Of a stretch of 38,246 nucleotides of DNA, positions 1-5,966 are shown in pieces (within the stretch, counting starts at the first letter, position 1; each line of letters opens with the position of its first letter). This DNA is from Burkholderiales bacterium. GTDB taxonomy: Bacteria > Pseudomonadota > Gammaproteobacteria > Burkholderiales > Burkholderiaceae_C. The notes beneath the pieces are model-generated. The model made no database searches, was not told the DNA's origin, and saw nothing but the letters and a program-made list of their open reading frames with translations. The stretch covers positions 1 through 38,246 of the forward strand of contig JAFLDE010000033.1 of NCBI GenBank assembly GCA_017302655.1, read 5' to 3'. The position numbers and the translations under genes are program-made.

Positions 1-364
1 GGCGCGCCGTGCGCCGCTCCAGGCCCTGCAGGCCGAAGCGCGCCAGCGCCGGCCGCACGCCCTCAAGCCGGCGCTGCTGCAGACCGGCGGTGAAGGCCAG
101 GTTTTCCTGCAGGCTGAGCTCGTCCTTGAGGGCGTTGGCGTGACCGAGATGGCGCAGCGCGCCGCGCTGCACTCGGCCGGCCGCCGGTTCGCGCAACCCG
201 GCCAGGGTGCGCATCAGCGTGGTCTTGCCGCTGCCGTTGGGCCCGCGCAGCCAGACCGACTCGCCTGCGTGCAAGCACAGCGAGAAATCCTCCAACAGCA
301 TGCGGCCACCGCGCTCGCAGCGCAGGCGCTCGGCGTTCAGCAGGGGCGGTGGCGTGGCGTTCAT
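1..364 (-). CDS. ccmA: Heme exporter ATP-binding protein CcmA (N-terminal part)
   Basis: ATP-binding subunit of the CcmAB(CD) complex, which works at the inner membrane to release holo-CcmE in c-type cytochrome maturation. About 121 N-terminal residues are present; the rest lies beyond the left edge. The frame shows a Walker A motif GPNGSGKTT and, after it, LGHANALKDELSLQENL, which resembles the LGHxxxxKxELTxxENL stretch typical of CcmA and separates it from general ABC ATPases. The ATG at 362-364 is the first plausible start; no strong ribosome binding site precedes it. An FNR-type inverted repeat lies 39-52 bases upstream, which would suit anaerobic induction of cytochrome c maturation. Another small ABC ATPase is the main alternative, but the LGH...ENL stretch makes CcmA likely. 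Confidence 0.85.
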   Translation of the reverse strand, partial: MNATPPPLLNAERLRCERGGRMLLEDFSLCLHAGESVWLRGPNGSGKTTLMRTLAGLREPAAGRVQRGALRHLGHANALKDELSLQENLAFTAGLQQRRLEGVRPALARFGLQGLERRTAR

Positions 365-402
365 GGGCGGCGGCAGTGTCGGGGCTTCGGCGGACCGCGC
401 CC

Positions 403-416
403 TTAATCCGCATCAA
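403..416 (-). promoter_or_regulatory. FNR/Dnr-type box upstream of ccmA
   Basis: TTAATCCGCATCAA matches the FNR/Anr/Dnr consensus TTGAT-N4-ATCAA at 9 of 10 positions. Read towards ccmA, a hexamer GACACT (380-375) lies at the spacing expected for a class II FNR promoter. That would put the transcript start only a few bases from the ATG, so the mRNA would be nearly leaderless. The site is seen directly; its function is inferred. Confidence 0.5.
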
Positions 417-478
417 TGGTTCCGCGCGGGTTGAGCGGTACCGAAGGCAAGGCTTCATCGCGGCCATAGTGAGTAATA

Positions 479-505
479 TTGCCGATAAAGTGCCATTTTT
501 ATCAT
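479..505 (+). promoter_or_regulatory. Possible sigma-70 promoter of the binding-protein gene
   Basis: The stretch 460-600 is strikingly AT-rich compared with its surroundings. TTGCCG (479-484) and TATCAT (500-505) resemble -35 and -10 elements, but the spacer is only 15 bases, so this is a weak proposal. Confidence 0.2.
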
Positions 506-600
506 TTGCAGGCATCTAATTGCGGGCCTTCTCCGATCCATCGACGCAACAAATTTACAGAGAATCACATATATCATTACCATCATATGGTGCAGTGAAG

Positions 601-1392
601 ATGAAGTCCGTGCTCCAAAGCCTTGTTGCGTCAGCAGCCCTGACCTGGGTCAGCGCCATCCACGCATCCGATCAACTACAACGGATCCGTTTGGCTGGCG
701 CGCTCCGGGTTTGCATCTGGCCTGACTACTACGGCGTCACCTACCGCGAGCCGGCCACTGGCCGGCTGAGCGGCATTGACATCGACTTGGCATCTGCGTT
801 CGCTCGCGAGTTGGGCCTGAAGCTGGAGTTCGTTGACTCGTCTTTCTCGACCCTGATCGCCGACGTCCAGTCAGAGCGCTGCGATGTGGCCATGTTCGCC
901 ATCGGCGTCCTGCCCCAGCGGGCGATGCACCTGCGATTCACTCGTCCCTACCTGCGAAGCGGCATCTACGCCATCACCCACAAGGGAAGCAAGATCGTGC
1001 GTGAGTGGTCGGACATTGACCGGCAGGGAGTCGCCGTGGGCGTTCAGGCAGGTACGTTCATGGAACCCGTGATGGCCGCCGCTCTGCGCCATGCCAGTTT
1101 GGTGGTGGTGCGCCCGCCTGCGACACGTGAGCAAGAACTCGCTGCGGGGCGCATCGACCTCTTCATGACCGACTACCCGTACAGCAGGCGCATGCTTGAC
1201 AACGTCGAGTGGGTGCAAGTGGTCGCTCCCCCCGAACCTTTTCATCCGTTGCCATATGCCTACGCGGTGAAGCCTGGGGACGGTGAGTGGTTCCAGCGAG
1301 TGGACCAATTCGTGTATCGCGTTCAGCGAGACGGCCGACTACTTGCGGCGGCCGGGCGCCACGGGTTGAAAGAGATCGCCGTCTTCAAGTGA
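601..1392 (+). CDS. Periplasmic amino-acid-type substrate-binding protein (SBP_bac_3)
   Basis: Solute-binding protein of the polar amino acid (PAAT) type, about 263 residues. The first 22 residues form a signal peptide (MKSVLQSLVASAALTW then AIHA). The mature part has the family layout: LRVCIWPDYYGVTYR, SGIDIDLASAFARELGL, DVAMFAIGVLPQRA, RFTRPYLRSG and DLFMTDYP. The frame is open upstream to 520, but 601 is preferred because the signal peptide starts there. There is no permease or ATPase beside it. Instead a two-PAS membrane sensor starts 8 bases after its stop, so it more likely presents a ligand to that sensor than feeds a transporter. Base composition is less GC-rich than the genes around it. 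The ligand cannot be told from sequence; Cys at the binding-lobe start and the YPYSRRM segment are notable. Confidence 0.85.
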   Translation: MKSVLQSLVASAALTWVSAIHASDQLQRIRLAGALRVCIWPDYYGVTYREPATGRLSGIDIDLASAFARELGLKLEFVDSSFSTLIADVQSERCDVAMFAIGVLPQRAMHLRFTRPYLRSGIYAITHKGSKIVREWSDIDRQGVAVGVQAGTFMEPVMAAALRHASLVVVRPPATREQELAAGRIDLFMTDYPYSRRMLDNVEWVQVVAPPEPFHPLPYAYAVKPGDGEWFQRVDQFVYRVQRDGRLLAAAGRHGLKEIAVFK

Positions 1393-1400
1393 TCGAAGCC

Positions 1401-3836
1401 ATGCCGTCGTCCTACACGACCCAGTCGCATGCCCAAGCTAGCTATCGAGCGCATCGCCGGGTCATGAATGTCGCCTGGCGCATCCGGCCATTGGCCTTTG
1501 CAAGTCGGCTGATGCTATTGACTGGCGTGCTGGCAGTGCTTGTCGCCAGCGCGGCACTCATCCGCGCCGTCTATCTAGACCGTGCTCAGGCGATGGAACG
1601 CCAATGGCAGCATCAGTTGCTGCTGGCCCGCCTGTTTGAAGATCAGGTTACACGTGAGCTGGATGCAGCCCACTTCGCTTTGGTGGCACTGGCGCAGGCG
1701 CTGCCGACCGCCGGCCCCCCTTCGGAGGCATGGAATCAGAGCGCAATCCACGCACTTTCGCTGCAGCGTTCGGTCCGGGAGTTCGTACTCCTGAATTCGC
1801 AAGGTCAATGGGTAGGAGGCACGCGGCCGCGACTCCCAGACGAAGGGGTCAAAGCACCCGCCGTCGAAGTCAACGCACGCCATGATGCCCAGACTCGGTC
1901 GTTACGCCCTGTCCTGGGTCGCTGGACGGCAGGTCGCTTCTGGGGCGACTGGCTCGTAGCCTCAGACCCAAAAGGCATCGGCTACGTGCCCTTCGTGCTG
2001 ACCGTGCATCGAGCCGACGGAGTGCATCGCCTGGTGGCCAATTTGCATAGCGAAGGCTGGTCGGTGGCCATGCGCGCGGTCTTGGCCTCGTCACCTGAGT
2101 CAGCGTCGGTGTTGTCCTTCAGCGGCCAGACTCTGGCACACAGCGGCTCCGCCGAGTTGGGCAGCAGCGCCGACTCAGTGGTCGACGAGCTCACGCGGGC
2201 CAACAAGCGGTTCGGTCAGCAGGAAGTCCTTGGCGCGAACGGCCAAGCCATCATGCGAAGCTGGCGCCAAGTGGGTCAGAGGCCGCTGTGGTTGGTGGTG
2301 GAGCGAGATGTGGACTCCGTGACCGAGGCTTGGTGGCAACAAGCGCGGGCGCAAGTGGCGGGAGCGGCGGTCATGCCGTTCTTTCTTTGTGCCCTCCTGT
2401 GGGTGGGATGGCGCGGGCTGCGTCGCCACGAACGCCAGCAACGCCGCATCGCCCGCTCGCACGAAGCACTGACCGCTCAGGCAGGTGAACTGAGCCAAGT
2501 CATTCGCTCCGTGCAGGAATTCTTGTTTCGCACCGATGCCAAGGGAGCACTGGTATTCGCCAGCGGCAGAGCTCGAAGCCTGTTCGACCTCCCCCCGGAG
2601 AGCTTGATCGGCCAAAGGCTGGCGAGCCTGTTTGGCCAGGGGCAGGACTCGAACCTTGCCTCCCTCTTCTCTGCACCGATGGACAGCCATGCACGCAGTG
2701 CACGTTGCGGCCTTGTCGACTCCATCGGCGTTGAGCGCTGGTTCGATGTCACGGTGGTGCCGATGGTGGACACCCAAGGCGAACTCGGATTCGCGGGGTC
2801 GGCCGTGGAGTGCACGCAGCAGGCGCTGCTTCAGCAGCAGTTGGAGTCACAGGCCCGCTTCCACGCTCGTCTGGTGGAGAGCAGCCCGTTACCCATATCT
2901 CTGCTGGATGACATGGGGTGCTACCTGCACGTGAATGCCGCCTGGGAGCAACTGTTCGGTCGCTCACGGCAAGAGGTGTTGGGCAGTCCTGCCGCCGACC
3001 TGCACGCTCAGACACAAGCGAAGGAGCACGAAGCGATTGATCGACGCCTTCGCGAGAAGGGTGGAAGCCTGGGATACGAGACCTGGCTCCCAACCAAGGA
3101 TGGCAAGCGTCGTCGCTTCCATGTGACCAAGCTGAGGTTGCCGGAAGATGCCGGCAGCCCGCCTAGCATCCTTTGCCTGGTGACAGAGTTACCAGCCCAT
3201 GCGCCAGATCAAGGCTTGTGGCGGACGCTGGCCACGAACCTCGCAGCCCAATTGGCGCACATGCAGCGTGTCACCAGGCAGAAAGTGAGCTACGGCCAAG
3301 GTCAGCAGCGCGCAGATGCGCAAACCTGGTTGGACTGGGACGAGCAGCTCGTTTTGATGCAATGCACACTCAAACGCATGGCAAACGGCGTCGCCTCGCA
3401 TCATGGCGACGGTGCCGAGCTTCATGACCGCAGAGATTTGGGTGCCATCCTGCGCATGGCCCATGCAGAAGCCGTGGCGGCCTTGACCCAGCCTGCCCCA
3501 GCCCTGCGCTGGCAGTTGCCTGAAGGCCGGCTGTCCGTCGGCTGTTCGGGCGACACCTTGCTCCCTTTGTTGCGCAGGCTGTTTCTGCTTTGTCTGCAGG
3601 CCCATGCGCAACACCAATCGTTGGTCATCGACCTCCGCCACGACGTCAGCAAAGGCAGCTCTGCGATCAGCTGGAGCGGACTCGGCACGCTGCCAGACTT
3701 GGCACAGAGCAAGGTCAGCGAGCTGGCCGCAGCGATGGGCAATGACTTTCGGTCCGAACTGAGCTGTGAATCGCTCAGCGGAATGGCTTGGCGCGTCACG
3801 CTTTACTTGTCGGTTTCGGCAGCTGCTCCTTCTTGA
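1401..3836 (+). CDS. Membrane sensor with periplasmic domain, two PAS domains and a degenerate kinase-like end
   Basis: About 811 residues. A membrane segment (about residues 37-58, LMLLTGVLAVLVASAALI) is followed by a periplasmic region of roughly 260 residues that resembles a double-Cache sensor (VREFVLLNSQGQWVGG), a second membrane segment (about 319-338), a PAS domain (about 366-480) and a second PAS domain (about 485-605). The last 200 residues have the position and helical look of a histidine kinase DHp/ATPase pair, but no phospho-acceptor H-E/D-x-R/P box, N box or glycine-rich ATP-lid motifs can be found. It may thus be a pseudo-kinase or a receptor that acts by protein contacts. It lies 8 bases downstream of a binding protein, its likely periplasmic partner; no response regulator is adjacent. 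ATG 1464 is an alternative start. Composition is more AT-rich than the next genes. Confidence 0.75.
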   Translation: MPSSYTTQSHAQASYRAHRRVMNVAWRIRPLAFASRLMLLTGVLAVLVASAALIRAVYLDRAQAMERQWQHQLLLARLFEDQVTRELDAAHFALVALAQALPTAGPPSEAWNQSAIHALSLQRSVREFVLLNSQGQWVGGTRPRLPDEGVKAPAVEVNARHDAQTRSLRPVLGRWTAGRFWGDWLVASDPKGIGYVPFVLTVHRADGVHRLVANLHSEGWSVAMRAVLASSPESASVLSFSGQTLAHSGSAELGSSADSVVDELTRANKRFGQQEVLGANGQAIMRSWRQVGQRPLWLVVERDVDSVTEAWWQQARAQVAGAAVMPFFLCALLWVGWRGLRRHERQQRRIARSHEALTAQAGELSQVIRSVQEFLFRTDAKGALVFASGRARSLFDLPPESLIGQRLASLFGQGQDSNLASLFSAPMDSHARSARCGLVDSIGVERWFDVTVVPMVDTQGELGFAGSAVECTQQALLQQQLESQARFHARLVESSPLPISLLDDMGCYLHVNAAWEQLFGRSRQEVLGSPAADLHAQTQAKEHEAIDRRLREKGGSLGYETWLPTKDGKRRRFHVTKLRLPEDAGSPPSILCLVTELPAHAPDQGLWRTLATNLAAQLAHMQRVTRQKVSYGQGQQRADAQTWLDWDEQLVLMQCTLKRMANGVASHHGDGAELHDRRDLGAILRMAHAEAVAALTQPAPALRWQLPEGRLSVGCSGDTLLPLLRRLFLLCLQAHAQHQSLVIDLRHDVSKGSSAISWSGLGTLPDLAQSKVSELAAAMGNDFRSELSCESLSGMAWRVTLYLSVSAAAPS

Positions 3837-3846
3837 ACCAATTCAA
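3833..3846 (+). promoter_or_regulatory. FNR/NNR-like inverted repeat upstream of the DUF2249-nnrS unit
   Basis: TTGAA-CCAA-TTCAA is a perfect inverted repeat, 8 of 10 matches to TTGAT-N4-ATCAA. It overlaps the stop codon of the upstream sensor gene. A -10-like TAGCCT (3869-3874) begins exactly 22 bases after it, the class II FNR arrangement, giving a leader of about 23 bases before the DUF2249 ATG. The genes it precedes are common FNR/NNR targets. Function is inferred. Confidence 0.45.
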
Positions 3847-3902
3847 GGCGCGCCGGGCTGGCAGGCTCTAGCCTGAACCCGTCTCCCACCGCCGAAGCTG
3901 CC

Positions 3903-4193
3903 ATGGCCTGCATCGACCTTCGCGCCCTGCCGCCCGCCGACCGTCACACCCTGGTGCTGGCCACCTTCGAGGGCCTGTGCGCCGGCCAGTCCTTCGAGTT
4001 CATCAACGACCACGAGCCCCGTGGGCTGCAGCGCCGTTTCGGCGAGTTGTTCGGCCATGCCTTTGATTGGGAGACGCTGGAGCGCTTGCCCGAGATCTGG
4101 CGGGTGCGCGTGACGCGCCTGGCCACCGGCTTCGCCAGCACCCTGGCCGGCGCGCTGGCCGAGCCGGGCGATTCCTCGTGCGCGTGTCGCTGA
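3903..4193 (+). CDS. DUF2249 domain protein (first copy)
   Basis: Small cytoplasmic protein of 96 residues with the DUF2249 fold, a relative of the TusA-type sulfur-carrier-like domains. The pattern IDLRALPPADRHTLVLATFEG at the N-terminus, FINDHEPRGL in the middle and WRVRVTRLA near the end are typical of the family. The C-terminus carries a short Cys-containing tail (SSCACR). Proteins of this family are often encoded with NnrS, hemerythrins and nitrite or nitric oxide reductase genes, but their biochemical role is not settled. It lies 14 bases upstream of nnrS and probably shares its transcript. A second, divergent copy follows nnrS. Confidence 0.85.
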   Translation: MACIDLRALPPADRHTLVLATFEGLCAGQSFEFINDHEPRGLQRRFGELFGHAFDWETLERLPEIWRVRVTRLATGFASTLAGALAEPGDSSCACR

Positions 4194-4207
4194 AACCGCA
4201 GGTGCCG

Positions 4208-5452
4208 ATGCCGAACCCGCAGGAGGCCTGCGAGCCGCCGGACTGGCGCGCCGAGCGTCTGCTGGCGGCTCCGCACCGCCTCGCCTTCTTCGTGGCCGCG
4301 CTCGGGCTGGCGGGCTCGGCCCTGTGGTGGCTGGCCGCCTTGCTGCTGAGCCTGCCCTGGGCGGTGGCGCCCTCGCTGGCGCACGGACTGCTGTTCGCCG
4401 GCGGCTTCATGCCGGCTTTCATCGCCGGCTTCCTGTACACCGCCGGGCCGCGCTGGCTGGGCATGCCCGAGCTCGACGCCCGCCAGCTGCTGGCGCCGCT
4501 GCTGCTCTTCGGTGCCGGCTGGGTGCAGGCACTGGTGGCCTTCCATGTGAGCAGCCTGTGGGCCGCGCTGGCCCTGCTGCAGGTGGCAATGGCCTGGGGC
4601 TGGCTGCTGCTGCGCTTCGTGCCGCTGCTGCGAGCCAGCCGCGTGCCCGACCGCCTGCACGCGCTGGGCGTGGTGGTGGCTGGCTTTCTGGGACTGACCG
4701 CCCTGCTGGCCGCAGCGCTGGGCCTGCAGCGCGAAGACCCGCTGCTGCTGCGCGCTGCCGTGCACGCGCTGCTCTGGCTGTGGCTGGCGCCGACCTTCGT
4801 CATCGTGTCGCACCGCATGCTGCCCTTCTTCAGCGCCGCCGTGCTGCCCGGCTTGGAGGTCTGGCGGCCCTACACGGTGCTCGTCGGCCTGCTGGTGCTG
4901 CTGGTGCTGACCGGCGCGGTGGAACTGACGCCGCTGATGGGTTGGAGCCTCCCGGCCGGTGTGGAGTGGCTGGCAGCGGCCCTTCTCTTCGCGGGCGGCC
5001 TGGGTCTGCTCGGCCTGGCCTGGCGCTGGGGCCTGGCGCGCAGTTTGCGCGGCGTCGGGCTGCGGCTGCTGGCCATGCTGCATGTCGGCTTCGTCTGGCT
5101 GGGGCTGACGGCGCTGCTGGCGGCGGTAGCCGCAGCCTGGCGCGCCAGCGGCGGCACCGGCCTGGGCCTGGCGCCCTTGCACGCGATGACCCTCGGCTAC
5201 CTGGGCAGCACCCTGGTGGCCATGGCCACCCGCGTGGTCACCGGTCACAGCGGCCGACCCTTGGCCGTGGACGCCTGGGCCTGGCGCGGCTTCCTGCTCT
5301 TGCAGGCTGGCGTGCTGCTGCGCCTGGCTGCCGCGCTGAACCTCTTGCCAGCCTGGCCTTCGGGCCTGGTGTGGGCGCTGGTGGCCAGCGCCTGGGCTTG
5401 GCGCCATGGCCTGTGGCTGGGTCAGCCACGGGCCGATGGGCGTCCGGGTTGA
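4208..5452 (+). CDS. nnrS: NnrS family membrane protein
   Basis: Polytopic inner membrane protein of about 414 residues with roughly 12 hydrophobic segments. NnrS is described as a heme- and copper-containing protein that protects denitrifying cells from nitric oxide stress. Family hallmarks seen here are HGLLFAGGFMPAFIAGFLYT followed by GPRWLG, HRMLPFFSAAVLPG, and LHAMTLGYLGSTLVAMATRV then TGHSGRPL, with the conserved histidines. The ATG at 4208 is preferred because AGGTG precedes it by a few bases; a GTG at 4178 overlapping the DUF2249 gene is possible. It sits between two DUF2249 genes, an arrangement that points to a nitric-oxide or anaerobic-respiration unit, though no nitrite or nitric oxide reductase is in the window. 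Confidence 0.92.
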   Translation: MPNPQEACEPPDWRAERLLAAPHRLAFFVAALGLAGSALWWLAALLLSLPWAVAPSLAHGLLFAGGFMPAFIAGFLYTAGPRWLGMPELDARQLLAPLLLFGAGWVQALVAFHVSSLWAALALLQVAMAWGWLLLRFVPLLRASRVPDRLHALGVVVAGFLGLTALLAAALGLQREDPLLLRAAVHALLWLWLAPTFVIVSHRMLPFFSAAVLPGLEVWRPYTVLVGLLVLLVLTGAVELTPLMGWSLPAGVEWLAAALLFAGGLGLLGLAWRWGLARSLRGVGLRLLAMLHVGFVWLGLTALLAAVAAAWRASGGTGLGLAPLHAMTLGYLGSTLVAMATRVVTGHSGRPLAVDAWAWRGFLLLQAGVLLRLAAALNLLPAWPSGLVWALVASAWAWRHGLWLGQPRADGRPG

Positions 5453-5523
5453 TGCAGCGAAAATCCGCACGACGCGCCGCCGCCTAGTCTGCCGGCCTTC
5501 CACACCAGGGTCACCGAGCCGGT

Positions 5524-5535
5524 CGAACCGGTTCG
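5524..5535. repeat. 12-base palindrome upstream of the second DUF2249 gene
   Basis: CGAACCGGTTCG is a perfect palindrome 26 bases before the ATG at 5562. It may be an operator for a dimeric regulator; no regulator family is identified. Confidence 0.3.
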
Positions 5536-5561
5536 GCCCTGCCGAACAAACGGAGACCCCC

Positions 5562-5849
5562 ATGAGCCTGCTCGACCTGCGCGGCTTGCCGCTGCGCGAA
5601 CGCCACCGCCCGGTGTTCGCGGCCTTTGACGGACTGACCCTGGGCGAGCACCTGGAGCTCTGCGACGAGCGCGACCTCGACAGCCTGCAGCAGCTGATGG
5701 AGGCGGCGCGCGGGGGTTGCTTCGAATGGCGCCCCTTGGACGCAGCCGATGGCGAGGTTCGAGTCAGGCTGTCCAAGCAGATGCACGCGCGCATGTGCGA
5801 TGCCTGCCCCTGTGCGTGTGCCGGTGCACGAAAGGCCTGCGAAGCCTAG
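5562..5849 (+). CDS. DUF2249 domain protein (second copy), Cys-rich tail
   Basis: 95 residues, start chosen at 5562 because GGAG stands at 5552-5555. It keeps the DUF2249 pattern (LLDLRGLPLRERHRPVFAAF, LCDERDLDSLQQLM, FEWRPL, GEVRVRLSK) and ends in a Cys-rich tail, MCDACPCACAG, with five cysteines in about 17 residues. Such tails recur in the family and might bind metal or form disulfides; that is inference. It is separated from nnrS by 109 bases, which contain a 12-base palindrome CGAACCGGTTCG (5524-5535), so it may have its own promoter. Its stop codon lies inside a long hairpin that would end the transcript before nrdJ. Confidence 0.8.
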   Translation: MSLLDLRGLPLRERHRPVFAAFDGLTLGEHLELCDERDLDSLQQLMEAARGGCFEWRPLDAADGEVRVRLSKQMHARMCDACPCACAGARKACEA

Positions 5850-5873
5850 GAGCCTGTCGGGCTCCTAGACTTC
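5841..5873 (+). terminator. Hairpin over the DUF2249 stop codon, probable terminator
   Basis: CTAGGAGCC (5846-5854) pairs perfectly with GGCTCCTAG (5860-5868) around a 5-base loop; beyond one mismatch GAAG (5841-5844) pairs with CTTC (5870-5873). The stem contains the TAG stop at 5847-5849. No U-tract follows, so it may act as an mRNA 3-prime stabiliser as much as a terminator. Confidence 0.5.
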
Positions 5874-5918
5874 GCCGCGTATTGACCGATCGCAAAGGTC
5901 CGCGCTGGCTCGAAAGCG

Positions 5919-5966
5919 CCACTAGATGTAGCGTCACGGCCTTCGCCAACACGCCATATCTAGGAA
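5919..5966 (+). promoter_or_regulatory. Tandem NrdR-like boxes upstream of nrdJ
   Basis: Two 16-base sites, 5919-5934 (core CTAGATGTAG) and 5951-5966 (core CCATATCTAG), resemble the NrdR consensus acaCwAtATaTwGtgt; all three strongest base pairs (outer C/G, inner A..A and T..T) are kept apart from one w position. They are 32 bases apart, i.e. three helical turns, the spacing known for paired NrdR sites. The second box touches the ATG at 5967. NrdR is an ATP/dATP-sensing repressor of ribonucleotide reductase genes. Sites seen, function inferred. Confidence 0.6.

Noticed and set aside
5455-5475. AAATCCGCA segment sharing the CCGC centre of the FNR boxes
   Set aside because: Flanks do not form the TTGAT/ATCAA half-sites.
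3944-5794. 616-residue open frame on the minus strand opposite DUF2249 and nnrS
   Set aside because: Gln/Ala/Arg/His-rich text without motifs, fully opposite well-recognised genes; a high-GC antisense artefact.
5882-5895. FNR-like TTGACCGATCGCAA before nrdJ
   Set aside because: Only 7 of 10 consensus matches with one half-site largely lost; chance match is likely.
5850-5966. Cobalamin riboswitch before nrdJ
   Set aside because: The intergenic stretch is too short and no B12-box-like sequence was found.
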